The notes: a model not told the origin generated them from the letters alone. A stretch of 64,000 nt of DNA from Xestospongia muta (GCA_963693285.1 OY848922.1:7924923-7988922); one strand, 5' to 3'. Shown: positions 33,479 through 43,411, counted from the stretch's first letter. Numbers and translations are program-made.

Positions 33479-34501
33479 TTATTTGATGTAAAGTTCAACA
33501 AGGTCTATGGGACTACCATAACCACTACTCCGACCACAAATATTCAATTCGATATCATCTTTAACTGCCTCATGTAGTGTCTTAACAAACCATGGCATCT
33601 TAGGAGAAGTACAACAGGTAGCTTCACGTCCATGACAGTCCTGACCATCCCAGAGGGGATCATTAGTAAATAACTGTGGAGTAGATTGATCATCACGTGC
33701 AGATTCACAATAGTAATCATTACCAACAAATGGTATAACATAGTTTGTATATTCACTGCCATTATTACAGGGACAATTCCAATAGTTAGTTCCTTGTTCT
33801 CGAGTACCTCCAGCATAAGTCCAAATATGTTTACGAGGATTGTTACTGTAGGTAAGTGTCACTCCATATGTCCTTATTTCAGAATTAAAACAATTGTCAT
33901 TGATAATATTACAATAGAAAGCATCAAGATATATATACTGATATCCTCTCACTCGACCGCATACCTTGGTATAGTTGAGACCATAGGTAGAGAAGAAAGC
34001 AGAGTTACAACCAACATAATTATTATTAATCCAACATAAGCTGGTAGTAAAGATGTTATCATATTGTACTAGTCCAGGTGGACAAGATGAACCAGGTACA
34101 CTCATGTTGACAAATGCTACTCTCATCCAGCCTCCCTCTCCATCACAGTGACTACCCTCCATATCACAGTACACTTCAACCTGACTACCATTAGATAATG
34201 TTATATTGTAATAACCTGAGGGAGCAGAAGGATATAACTGCTCTAGCTCAAGGCATGAACTATAATTACCCGGACACCATTTGGGTATAGTATCTGGACA
34301 TATTACAATCCCAGATCGACCATTATCTTTAGTGACATGAATAATATTTCCTTTGTTTGAGGGAGAACAACAGAGTACTTCATACTTAGTGAATGATCTG
34401 TAACCATAACTATCACAGTCAGTCATACAATAAGAAGATCCCTCAACAGAACAACTTATTAGGAGAACAAGAAAGACAAATAACCAGCTTGGAGAACACA
34501 T
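33479..34501 (-). CDS. Secreted fibrinogen-like (FReD-type) protein, 340 aa
   Basis: Single-exon gene from the ATG at 34501. Residues 1-21 form a signal peptide (LFVFLVLLISCSVEG). A short Cys-rich segment follows (25-85; YCMTDCD, LCCSPSNKG, KWCPGNYSSC). Then comes a divergent fibrinogen C-terminal-like domain: SGYYNITLSNGS at 95-106, VYCDMEGS at 110-117, GGWMRVAFVN at 123-132, FVGNDYYCES at 258-267, NDPLWDGQDC at 280-289, CC at 296-297, PWFVKTL at 303-309 and the end LVELYIK. Numerous NxS/T sequons support secretion. Related FReDs are often lectin-like; I see no canonical acetyl-binding site, so ligand and role are unknown. Rightmost-transcribed end of a minus-strand array. Confidence 0.88.
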   Translation of the reverse strand: MCSPSWLFVFLVLLISCSVEGSSYCMTDCDSYGYRSFTKYEVLCCSPSNKGNIIHVTKDNGRSGIVICPDTIPKWCPGNYSSCLELEQLYPSAPSGYYNITLSNGSQVEVYCDMEGSHCDGEGGWMRVAFVNMSVPGSSCPPGLVQYDNIFTTSLCWINNNYVGCNSAFFSTYGLNYTKVCGRVRGYQYIYLDAFYCNIINDNCFNSEIRTYGVTLTYSNNPRKHIWTYAGGTREQGTNYWNCPCNNGSEYTNYVIPFVGNDYYCESARDDQSTPQLFTNDPLWDGQDCHGREATCCTSPKMPWFVKTLHEAVKDDIELNICGRSSGYGSPIDLVELYIK

Positions 34502-35476
34502 TGTAATGCAGCAACAAAGGAGGACTGATATTGTTGTGGATTAGCTAGGATGGTAACTGACTATTATACATACATACAACTTAACCACTACACCTCATTT
34601 ATTAGCATTCAAGCATGTCCATACACTTTACTCCTCCATAACACATTCCAAAGTTAAACCTTATGTAAAATACATCGGAACATAGGTTGTGGAAAGTGTG
34701 GAGATTCTATTAAGTAACAGTTAGACCTACTGTAGTCAGTAACATGTTTTAATAGTAAGTTATAATGATAACTAAGAACTCATTAGTATCTCTAGTGAAA
34801 GCTATTGTACAATGTAATTAGGAGTAATTCAGCTTTAGACATATAATGAACTACATAAAATATTTGTGGTTTACTTTTAAACAAAAACAAATGTTTTATT
34901 CATATTGGTAAAAGATATTTATTGTCTGTTTTCTATTCTTATATAGATAAGCTCATATTGACCACTCTACTATCTTGAGACAGTTGTATCATTTTCATAG
35001 CAAATAGTTAGAGACATCCATAGTAACAAGATGACAAAGTAGCCAAGCTAATCAACTATTTTCTAAGTACAGTGTATTATATATCACAATACAAAGATAA
35101 TAAACACAATACAAAGTTAATAAAGTAAAAACATAGTATATGAACTAGTCCATACACAAATGAAATATTGTATAATGATGTTACTATTATTATCATTGTT
35201 GTCTTAGTGTTATTGATATCACACTATCTCCTACATGTTATTTATGAAGAAAATCCGTATGTGTTAGATTAACTTTACTATATGATATTAATAGATCACT
35301 TTATGAATCATTGATAGGTAACAAGAATAGGAAAGGAAACAGAAAAGTCACATTATAATTATAATAGATCAGAGCATGCATTTTATGAAACATTTCTGAA
35401 AAACTACTTTATATAAAATGAATTGTGAATTAACAATTATGAAGTATACATTATAAAATTCTGTGTATGTAAGTTA
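34502..35476. repeat. Intergenic block duplicated at 43412-44220
   Basis: No gene seen. The segment matches the spacer behind the broken gene at 42919-43411 at an offset of about 8.9 kb, so it belongs to the larger duplicated block of the cluster. Confidence 0.6.
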
Positions 35477-36505
35477 CTATTTGACGTAAAGTTCAACAAG
35501 GTCTATTGGACTACCATAAATATAACCACCATTTTGACCACAAATAATCAACTCAATATCATCATTAACTGCCTCATTTAGTGTCTTAACAAACCATGGT
35601 ATTTTAGGAGAAGCACAACAGGGAGCCTCACGTCCAGGACACTCCTTACCATCCCAAAGGGGATCATTGGAATAAAAGATATTACCACTTTGACCAATGC
35701 CACGTGCAGATTCACAATAGTAATCATTACCAACAAATGGTATAACATAGTTTGTATATTCACTACCAGTATTACAGGGACAATTCCAACTGTTTGTTCC
35801 TTGTTCTTCAGAACCTCCAGTATAAGTCCAAATATGTTTACGAGGATTGTTACTGTAGGTAATTGTCACTCCGTATGTCTTTATATCAGAATTAAAACAA
35901 TTTTCATTGTTAATTTTACAGTGAAAAGCATCAAGATATCTCCACTGATATCCTCTCACTCGACCACATACCTTGTTATAATTGAGACCATAGGTAGAGA
36001 AGAAAGCAGAGTTACAACCAACATAACTATTATTAATCCAGCATAAGCTGGTAGTAAATATGTTATCATATTGTACTAGTCCAGATGGACAAGATGAACC
36101 AGGTACACTCATGTTGACAAATGCTACTCTTGTCCAGCCTCCCTCTCCATCACAGTGACTACCCTCCATATCACAGTACATTTTAGCCTGACTACCATTA
36201 GATAATGTTATATTATAATAACCTGAGGAAACAGTAGAATTTGATGACTGTAGTATATAATAGCATGATATGTGAGAACACCATTTGGGTATAGTGGCTG
36301 GGCATTTTACAATGGCAGATCGACCATTTTCTTTAGTGACACGAATAATGTTTCCTTTGTTTGAGGGAGAACAACAGAGTGCTTCATACTTAGTGAATGG
36401 TCTGTAACCATAACTATCACAGTCAGCCATACAATAAGAGGATCCCTCAACAGAACAACTTATTAGGAGAACAAGAAAGATAAATAACCAGCTTGGAGAA
36501 CACAT
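35477..36505 (-). CDS. Secreted fibrinogen-like (FReD-type) protein, 342 aa
   Basis: Starts at the ATG at 36505 (MCSPSWLFIFLV signal peptide). Same plan as the gene at 33479: N-terminal Cys-rich segment, SGYYNITLSNGS, VYCDM-type strand (here MYCDM), GGWTRVAFVN, FVGNDYYCES, DPLWDGKEC, double Cys, PWFVKTLNEAV and LVELYVK. The N-terminal variable loop is of a different type (KWCSHISCYYILQ instead of KWCPGNYSSCLELE), while the central region is of the GCNSAFF type shared with the 33479 and 37671 genes. Secreted protein of unknown ligand. Confidence 0.88.
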   Translation of the reverse strand: MCSPSWLFIFLVLLISCSVEGSSYCMADCDSYGYRPFTKYEALCCSPSNKGNIIRVTKENGRSAIVKCPATIPKWCSHISCYYILQSSNSTVSSGYYNITLSNGSQAKMYCDMEGSHCDGEGGWTRVAFVNMSVPGSSCPSGLVQYDNIFTTSLCWINNSYVGCNSAFFSTYGLNYNKVCGRVRGYQWRYLDAFHCKINNENCFNSDIKTYGVTITYSNNPRKHIWTYTGGSEEQGTNSWNCPCNTGSEYTNYVIPFVGNDYYCESARGIGQSGNIFYSNDPLWDGKECPGREAPCCASPKIPWFVKTLNEAVNDDIELIICGQNGGYIYGSPIDLVELYVK

Positions 36506-36862
36506 TGTAATGCAGCAACAAAGGAGGACTGATATTACTGTGGATTAGCTAGGATGGTAACTGAATATTATACATATATACAACTTAACTAATACACCAC
36601 ATTTATTAGCATTCAAGCATGTCCATACCCTTTACTCCTCCATAACACATTCCAAAGTTAAACCTTATGTAAAATACATTGGAACATACTAGGTTGTGGA
36701 AAGTGTGGAGATTCTATTAAGTAACAGTTAGACCTATAGTAGTCTGTAACATGTTTTAATAGCAAGTTATAATGATAACTAAGAACTCATTAGTATCTCT
36801 AGTGATAGCTATTGTACAATGAAGTTGGAAGTAATTCAGCTCTACATATAATATATATTACT

Positions 36863-37100
36863 GTAATAATTGATAGGCTGATCTAACAAATATATGGCTA
36901 TACGTGTTGGATGTAATGTAACATCATACTGACTTAACTCCTAGCATACTATCACATTGACTAAACAGCCCTAACCTTAGTAAAAGTAATAGTAAATTAG
37001 GAACAAAAACAGTATAATCATTACTTCTACTTTTAATCAAATAACAAGTTTGTTACATGCAATCTATATAACCATATATTGGTTAAACCAATTGATCAAT
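36863..37100. repeat. Foldback (MITE-like) element
   Basis: The left part ACAAATATATGGCTATACGT and the right part ATAACCATATATTGGTTAAA are inverted relatives of the arms seen at 59567-59919. Duplicated at about 45768-46015. The rest of 36506-37670 is spacer without a gene. Confidence 0.5.
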
Positions 37101-37395
37101 TTTTACAGTGTCTTGTGGTTCACTCTTAAAAAACAAAAACAAGTGTGTTATATGTATATATGTAAATTTTATTTCTTATCTGCTTGCTAATCTTATGTAG
37201 ATATACTCATACTAACCACTCTACTATCTACTATCTTGAAACAATTGTATTGTTTATGTAGTAATGGTTAGAGACATCCATAGTAAAAAGATGACAAAGG
37301 TAACCAACTATTGTCTAAGTAATATATCACAATACAATGATATAAACACATTAAAGTATGTGAGGTAGTCCATATACAAGCAATGGATATAAAGT

Positions 37396-37433
37396 GATAA
37401 CAATGATGATACTGTGTTATCATCATTGTTATC
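37396..37433. repeat. Perfect hairpin, 16-bp arms, 6-nt loop
   Basis: GATAACAATGATGATA - CTGTGT - TATCATCATTGTTATC. An identical copy is at 46404-46441. It lies about 240 bases past the stop of the minus-strand gene at 37671. Confidence 0.85.
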
Positions 37434-37670
37434 TTGCTGTTATTAATATGACATCACCTCCTACATTTAGTTTTGAAGGAAATCAGTGTGTTGTGTTAAC
37501 TTTACTATATGATATTAATAGATCACTTTATAAATCGTTAATAGTTCACAGGAAATAATATAGTATTAAAAGTAGTTTATGTATATGAAGTAAATTGCCT
37601 CTATAATGTGACATAAACAATAGCTAACTATTACAAATTGTACTTATGTGATAGTTTCTGTGTGTGTATT

Positions 37671-38702
37671 TTATTTAATGTAAAGTTCAACAAGATCTAT
37701 GGGACTACCATAAATATAACCACTATTGTCACCACAAATAATCAACTCAATATCATCATTAACTGCCTCATTTAGTGTCTTAACAAACCATGGCAACTTA
37801 GGAGAAGCACAACAGGCAGCCTCACGTCCAGGACACTCCTTACCATCCCAAAGGGGATCATTGGAATAAAAGATATTACCACTTTGACCGTCACCACGTG
37901 CAGATTCACAGTAGTAATCATTACCGACAAATGGTATAACATAGTTTGTATATTCACTGCCGTTATTACAGGGACAATTCCAAGAGTTAGTTCCTTGTTC
38001 TCGAGTACCTCCAGCATAAGTCCAAATATGTTTACGAGGATTGTTACTGTAGGTAAGTGTCACTCCATATGTCTTTATTTCAGAATTAAAACAATTGTCA
38101 TTGATAATATAGCAATGAAAACCATCAAGATATCTCCATTGATATCCTCTCACTCGACCACATACCTTGGTATAATTGAGACCATAGGTAGAGAAGAAAG
38201 CAGAGTTACAACCATCATAATTATTATTAATCCAACATAAGCTGGTAGTAAAGATATCATCATATTGTACTAATCCAGGTGGACAGGATGAACCAGGTAC
38301 ACTCATGTTAACAAATGCTACTCTTGTCCAACCTCCCTCTTCATCACAGTGACTACCCTCCATATCACAGTACATTTTAACCTGACTACCATTAGATAAT
38401 GTTATATTGTAATAACCTGAGGCAGCAGAAGGATATGACTGTTTTAGTTCAAGGCATGAACTATAATTACCCGGACACCATTTGGGTATAGTGGCTGGAC
38501 ATTTTACAATCCCAGATTGACCATTGTCTTTAGTGATACGAATAATATCTCCTTTATTTGAGGGAGAACAACACAATTCTTCATACTTAGTGAATGGTCT
38601 GTAACCATTACTATCACAGTCAGCCATACAATAAGAGGATCCCTCAACAGAACAACTTATTAGGAGAACAAGAAAGATAAATGACCAGCTTGGAGAACAC
38701 AT
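37671..38702 (-). CDS. Secreted fibrinogen-like (FReD-type) protein, 343 aa
   Basis: The frame is open to a GTG at 38750, but the ATG at 38702 (MCSPSWSFIFLV) aligns with all paralogue starts and opens the signal peptide, so I use it. N-terminal Cys-rich segment with KWCPGNYSSCLELK, SGYYNITLSNGS, MYCDMEGS, GGWTRVAFVN, GCNSAFFSTYG, FVGNDYYCES, DPLWDGKEC, CC, PWFVKTL and LVELYIK. It is nearly identical to the frameshifted copy at 46679-47711, and both carry the same 5' flank with a foldback element and the same 3' hairpin. Secreted protein, ligand unknown. Confidence 0.88.
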   Translation of the reverse strand: MCSPSWSFIFLVLLISCSVEGSSYCMADCDSNGYRPFTKYEELCCSPSNKGDIIRITKDNGQSGIVKCPATIPKWCPGNYSSCLELKQSYPSAASGYYNITLSNGSQVKMYCDMEGSHCDEEGGWTRVAFVNMSVPGSSCPPGLVQYDDIFTTSLCWINNNYDGCNSAFFSTYGLNYTKVCGRVRGYQWRYLDGFHCYIINDNCFNSEIKTYGVTLTYSNNPRKHIWTYAGGTREQGTNSWNCPCNNGSEYTNYVIPFVGNDYYCESARGDGQSGNIFYSNDPLWDGKECPGREAACCASPKLPWFVKTLNEAVNDDIELIICGDNSGYIYGSPIDLVELYIK

Positions 38703-38801
38703 GGTTGTGAAATAACAAAGAAAGACTCTCAAACTGTATTTAACTACCACACGTACTGTAACAGTTAATGTTATTTTAACAATTAATTTGATTTAACTAA
38801 T

Positions 38802-38930
38802 GGATTACTTGCTATGGTATCTAGAGTTCATGTGAATTACTCACTATATAATTTGTTGGTATGTATCCTATTACAAAGCTATAAATATATAGTGAGTAAT
38901 TTGCATGAACTCTATATCCCATAGTAATCC
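38802..38930. repeat. Foldback element, ~50-bp arms
   Basis: Left arm GGATTACTTGCTATGGTATC to TCACTATATAATTT (38802-38854) pairs with the right arm 38883-38930 ending CATAGTAATCC. The same element is at 47811-47939. Confidence 0.75.
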
Positions 38931-39040
38931 AACTATGTACGGTACAAATTAGTTGTTAAAATAACATATTAATTTTACAGTGGAACTATTCAGAATCCAA
39001 TGTGAAACACACCACTACACTATTATTAAAAGCTTATCTT

Positions 39041-39133
39041 CACAGTAGTAATCATTACCAACAAATGGTATACCGACGTTCATGTGTTCACTGCCACTAT
39101 TACAGGGACATCATAAGAGATTGGTTCCTTGTG
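39041..39133 (-). pseudogene. Fibrinogen-like gene relic (~93 bp)
   Basis: Minus-strand match to the region around PFVGNDYYCE and the preceding CPCN segment, with neither start nor end. Duplicated at 48049-48141. Confidence 0.7.
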
Positions 39134-39254
39134 CAATGTGGATTGACAACTGGTTATTCTACATATATTGAACTTATATAAACAGTTACTTAATGACTAT
39201 TTAAGCATGTCCATATCCATTACTCCTTTATAACATATTCTAATATTAAGTAAC

Positions 39255-39333
39255 AATGTCAATTACTTACTATAAAATTTGTTGGTTAGTTGTAATAAAA
39301 CAAAGCAACAAGTCATATAGTAAGTAATTGACA
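39255..39333. repeat. Foldback element
   Basis: Arms ATGTCAATTACTTACTAT and ATAGTAAGTAATTGACAT are perfect inverted repeats of 18 bp; shares its right flank (GGATTCCATAGTAATC) with the other elements of this family. Confidence 0.75.
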
Positions 39334-39490
39334 TTAATTTTGGATTCCATAGTAATCTATCTAATTAAGCTACAAATTTGCTGTCAAAGCAACATCTTAA
39401 TTTTACAGTGCAACTATTCACAATCAAATGTTAAACAGACTATACACTGTCATGAAAAGTCTTCATGTATTATGTAATAATGTATTATAA

Positions 39491-39715
39491 GATACAGTAG
39501 GAATTATAACAGATTTCAATGGAGCAATAAGGTTTTTTGTAACTGGAATTGAGAAATGTGGAGGTTGTCATAAATTCAGAGCACCCTTTGTAAAAGACTC
39601 ACCATCAAGTAACCTTAGAACAATTTTAAGAGTTACTGTTGATGGTCAACAACAATGTTCACAAGTAAATTTGCTAATTGACTTTAAAACAAAAGGGATA
39701 TATTTCGTGTATTAA
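39491..39715 (+). other. Possible terminal-exon relic, 74 codons, plus strand
   Basis: An open frame without an ATG runs from just after a stop to TAA at 39713, reading ITDFNGAIRFFVTGIEKCGG near its start and LLIDFKTKGIYFVY at its end. A copy at 48517-48741 is also open; a third at 41182-41405 has a 1-bp deletion and a stop. A possible splice acceptor (TTATAACAG) precedes the phrase. It ends 63 bases before the stop codon of the convergent gene at 39779. Family not recognised; it may be a dead exon carried along by duplication. Confidence 0.35.
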
Positions 39716-39778
39716 AAACATGACATTGCTTCAAAATCTCATAGGATAGTATAGAAATATGGTAAATATGCATGTAAG

Positions 39779-40822
39779 TTATTTGATGTAAAGTTCAACA
39801 AGGTCAAGAGGAGTACCACGAATGTTGATCTGACCATTATTATAGCCACACATAATCAACTCAATATCATCACTGACAGTCTCATTTAATGTCTTAACAA
39901 ACCATGGCATCTTAGGTGATATACAACAGGTAGCCTCAATACCACGACATTCCTGACCATCCCAGAGGGGATCATTGGGATAAAGGACAAACCCCTGATT
40001 TATGCTAAGTCCAGATTTACAGTAGTAATCATTACCAACAAATGGTATACCGACATTCATGTATTCACTGCCATTATTACAGGGACATCGTAAGAGATTG
40101 GTTCCTTGTTCATAGCCACCTCCAGCATAAGTCCAAATATGTTTACGAGGATTATTACTGTAAGTAAATGTCACTCCAAATGTCTTTATTTCAGAATTAA
40201 AGCAATTAGTGTTGGTAAGATCACAATAAAAAGCATAAGGAATTCCATACTGGTATCCTCTGATTTGACCACATATCTTGGTATAATTGAGACCATAAGT
40301 AGAGAAGAAAGTAGACTTACAACGCCAGTATGGTGAATATGTTTCATTATTAATCCAACATAAGCTGGTATTAAAGATGTTATCATATTGTACTAGTCCA
40401 GATGGACAAGATGAACCAGGTACACTCATGTTAACAAATGCTACTCTTGTCCAACCTCCCTCTTCATCACAGTGACTACCCTCCATATCACAGTACACTT
40501 CAACCTGACTACCATTAGATAATATTATACTGTAATAACCTGAGGGAGCAGTATAATTTAATGACTGTTGTATTAAATAGCATGATACGTGAGAACACCA
40601 TTTGGGTATAGTAGCCGGACATTTTACAATGGCAGATCGACCGTCGTCTTTATTGATGCGAATAATATCTCCTTTGTTTGAGGGAGAACAACAGAGTACT
40701 TCATATTTAGTGAATGGTCTATGACCATTACTATCACAGTCAGCCATACAATAAGAGGATCCATCAACAGAACAACTTATTAGGAGAACAAGAAAGACAA
40801 ATGACCAGTCTGGAGAACACAT
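39779..40822 (-). CDS. Secreted fibrinogen-like (FReD-type) protein, 347 aa, mosaic
   Basis: Starts at the ATG at 40822 (MCSPDWSFVFLV). The signal peptide and N-terminal Cys segment (KYEVLCCSPSNKG, KWCSHVSCY) and the 5' flank are of the type found in the 35477/37671 genes. From about residue 100 onward it is almost identical to the 41469 and 48805 genes, including the insertion ETYSPYWRC, GYQYGIPYAFYC and MNVGIPFVGND, and its 3' flank is also of that type. It ends LVELYIK with DPLWDGQEC and a CC pair intact. The change of partner inside one open frame points to recombination or gene conversion. Secreted; ligand unknown. Confidence 0.88.
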   Translation of the reverse strand: MCSPDWSFVFLVLLISCSVDGSSYCMADCDSNGHRPFTKYEVLCCSPSNKGDIIRINKDDGRSAIVKCPATIPKWCSHVSCYLIQQSLNYTAPSGYYSIILSNGSQVEVYCDMEGSHCDEEGGWTRVAFVNMSVPGSSCPSGLVQYDNIFNTSLCWINNETYSPYWRCKSTFFSTYGLNYTKICGQIRGYQYGIPYAFYCDLTNTNCFNSEIKTFGVTFTYSNNPRKHIWTYAGGGYEQGTNLLRCPCNNGSEYMNVGIPFVGNDYYCKSGLSINQGFVLYPNDPLWDGQECRGIEATCCISPKMPWFVKTLNETVSDDIELIMCGYNNGQINIRGTPLDLVELYIK

Positions 40823-40930
40823 AGTTGTGAAACAAAAAAGAAAGACTGTCAGACTATATTTGATTACTTCGCAGACTGCAATAATTAATATGTTATTTTA
40901 ACAACTATTTTGTAGTTTACATAAATTAGT

Positions 40931-41049
40931 ATGAAATCTAGAGTTCATGTCAATTACTTACTATAAAATTTGTTGGTTAGTTGTAATAAAACAAAGCAAC
41001 AAGTCATATAGTAAGTAATTGACATTAATTTTGGATTCCATAGTAATCC
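40931..41049. repeat. Foldback element
   Basis: Same family as 39255 and 38802, with longer outer arms (ATGAAATCTAGAGTTCATG / GGATTCCATAGTAATCC). Sits between two cluster genes. Confidence 0.7.
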
Positions 41050-41181
41050 ATCTAATTAAGCTACAAATTAGCTGTCAAAGCAACATCTTAATTTTACAGT
41101 GCAACTATTCACAATCAAATGTTAAACAGATTATACACTGTCATTAAAAGCCTTTATGTATTATGTAATAATGTATTATAA

Positions 41182-41405
41182 GATACAGTAGGAATTATAA
41201 CAGATTTCAATGGAGCAATAAGGTTTTTTGTAACTGGAATTGAGAAATATGGAGGTTGTCATAAATTCAGAGTGCCCTTTGTAAAAGACTCATTATCAAC
41301 TAACCTTAGAACAATTTAAGAGTTACTGTTGATGGTCAACAACAATGTTCACAAGTAAATTTGCAAATTGACTTTAAAACAAAAGGGATATATTTTGTAT
41401 ATTAA
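41182..41405 (+). pseudogene. Broken copy of the 39491 exon-like frame
   Basis: Collinear with 39491-39715 but one T is missing (ACAATTTAAGAG against ACAATTTTAAGAG), giving an immediate stop. Confidence 0.4.
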
Positions 41406-41468
41406 AAACATGACATTGCTTCAAAATCTCATAGGATAGTATAGAAATATGGTAAATATGCATGTAAG

Positions 41469-42500
41469 TTATTTGATGTAAAGTTCAACAAGGTCAAGAA
41501 GAGTACCATGAACGTTGATCTGACCATTATTATAGCCACACATAATCAACTCAATATCATCACTGACAGTCTCATTTAATGTCTTAACAAACCATGGCAT
41601 CTTAGGTGATATACAACAGGTAGCCTCAATACCACGACAGTCCTGACCATCCCAGAGGGGATCATTGGGATAAAGGACAAAGCCCTGATTTATGCTAAGT
41701 CCAGATTCACAGTAGTAATCATTACCTACAAATGGTATACTGACATTCATGTATTCACTGCCATTATTACAGGGACATCGTAAGAGATTGGTTCCTTGTT
41801 CATAGCCACCTCCAGCATAAGTCCAAATATGTTTACGAGGATTATTACTGTAAGTAAATGTCACTCCAAATGTCTTTATTTCAGAATTAAAGCAATTAGT
41901 GTTGGTAAGATCACAATAAAAAGCATAAGGAATTCCATACTGGTATCCTCTGACTTGACCACATATCTTGGTATAATTGAGACCATAAGTAGAGAAGAAA
42001 GTAGACTTACAACGCCAGTATGGTGAATATGTTTCATTATTAATCCAACATAAACTGGTATTAAAGATGTTATCATATTGTACTAATCCAGGTGGACAAG
42101 ATGAACCAGGTTCACTCATGTTAACAAATGCTACTCTTGTCCAGCCTCCTTCTTCATCACAGTGACTACCCTCCATATCACAGTACACTTCAACTTGACT
42201 ACCATTAGATAATATTATATTGTAATAACTTGAGAGAGAAGTAGGGTGTTCCTTATATAATTGACTGCATGAAACTTGACAAGAAGTTGGCAATTCTGAT
42301 GGGCATAAGACATAAATTTTATGACCAGGTTTATGCTGTATTTTCAATGCCTTTCCTCTGTTAGAGATATCACAACAATACTGCAGATATAATGAAGGCT
42401 TGCGACCATTACTATCACAGTCAGCTATACAATAAGAGGATCCTTCAACAGAACAGGTCTTTAAAAGAACAAGAAAGAATAATGACCAAAGAGAACACAT
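41469..42500 (-). CDS. Secreted fibrinogen-like (FReD-type) protein, 343 aa
   Basis: Starts at the ATG at 42500 (MCSLWSLFFLVLLKTCSVEG signal peptide). The N-terminal Cys segment is of a third type (YLQYCCDISNRGKALKIQH, CPSELPTSCQVSC), shared only with the gene at 48805. The FReD-type part has SSYYNIILSNGS, VYCDMEGS, GGWTRVAFVNMS, ETYSPYWRCKSTFF, FVGNDYYCES, DPLWDGQDC, CC, PWFVKTLNET and LVELYIK. It is the likely donor type for the C-terminal two thirds of the mosaic gene at 39779. Secreted, ligand unknown. Confidence 0.88.
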   Translation of the reverse strand: MCSLWSLFFLVLLKTCSVEGSSYCIADCDSNGRKPSLYLQYCCDISNRGKALKIQHKPGHKIYVLCPSELPTSCQVSCSQLYKEHPTSLSSYYNIILSNGSQVEVYCDMEGSHCDEEGGWTRVAFVNMSEPGSSCPPGLVQYDNIFNTSLCWINNETYSPYWRCKSTFFSTYGLNYTKICGQVRGYQYGIPYAFYCDLTNTNCFNSEIKTFGVTFTYSNNPRKHIWTYAGGGYEQGTNLLRCPCNNGSEYMNVSIPFVGNDYYCESGLSINQGFVLYPNDPLWDGQDCRGIEATCCISPKMPWFVKTLNETVSDDIELIMCGYNNGQINVHGTLLDLVELYIK

Positions 42501-42563
42501 TTTAATATACTAACAAAATGATTGTAACTGTTGGTTATATTGTCATAGTGTATTTGGTCCCCC

Positions 42564-42593
42564 GGGACATATTGCACTAGTGCAAAATGTCCC
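42564..42593. repeat. 30-bp near-perfect palindrome
   Basis: GGGACATATTGCACTAG joined to its complement ending AATGTCCC, with one mismatch. It is followed by GGGGACATTCTGCACTA and then by the dispersed repeat at 42620. Looks like a transposon end. Confidence 0.6.
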
Positions 42594-42619
42594 TGGGGAC
42601 ATTCTGCACTAATATTAAT

Positions 42620-42918
42620 ATTTAATAGTAATTTGCACTACAAATAGTGATGGCAGAGGGAGTTAATAATAGTAAATAGATATGTCAATATAAGGACAGT
42701 CTTACATCAGTGGTATTAATACAATTGTCTTTATAAGGATACTGTTAATCAGTGATGTCATATTTCTGTATAAGGACACTGTTATTAGTGTTGAAATTAA
42801 AAAGCACTTTATTGTATTGCTGTTTAGATATCAATAATAACCAAATACACTAAGTAAACATAAACATGTCTAATGTTTATATTACCTTATAATGGAATTA
42901 ACCCACTTCAGAATTAAA
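42620..42918. repeat. Dispersed ~290-bp repeat, second copy
   Basis: Nearly identical to 29815-30105 in AIF1 intron 1. Its right edge at about 42918 abuts the truncated fibrinogen-like gene. Confidence 0.75.
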
Positions 42919-43411
42919 AACAACCAACATAATTATTATTAATCCAACATAAGCTGGTATTAAAGATATCATATTGTACTAGTCCAGATGGACAAGATGA
43001 ACCAGGTACACTCATGTTAACAAATGCTACTCTCATCCAGCCTCCTTCTTCATCACAGTGACTACCCTCCATATCTCAGTACATTTTAACCTGACTACCA
43101 TTAGATAATGTTATATTGTAATAACCTGAGGGAGCAGAAGGATATAACTGTTCTGGTTCAAGGCATGAGCTATAATTACCCGGACACCATTTGGGTATAG
43201 TATCTGGACATATTACAATCCCAGATCGACCATTATCTTTAGTGACATGAATAATATTTCCTTTGTTTGAGGGAGAACAACAGAATGCTTCATACTTAGT
43301 GAATGGTCTGTAACCATATCTATCACAGTCAGTCATACAATAAGAGGATCCTTCAACAGAACAACTTATTAGGAGAACAAGAAAGACAAATAACCAGCTT
43401 AGAGAACACAT
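42919..43411 (-). pseudogene. Truncated fibrinogen-like gene with nonsense mutation
   Basis: ATG at 43411 and a signal peptide (MCSLSWLFVFLV) are present, and the N-terminal type KWCPGNYSSCLEPE matches the 33479 gene. The conserved Cys of the YCDM motif is replaced by TGA at 43076-43078. Similarity then continues in the same frame through GGWMRVAFVNMS and the CWINNN segment until about 42919, where the dispersed repeat starts and the last ~190 codons are gone. An in-frame loss of three bases is also present near 42965. Confidence 0.85.

Noticed and set aside
38703..38750. N-terminal extension of the 37671 gene to 38750
   Set aside because: Begins with GTG and precedes the conserved signal peptide; the aligned ATG at 38702 is preferred.
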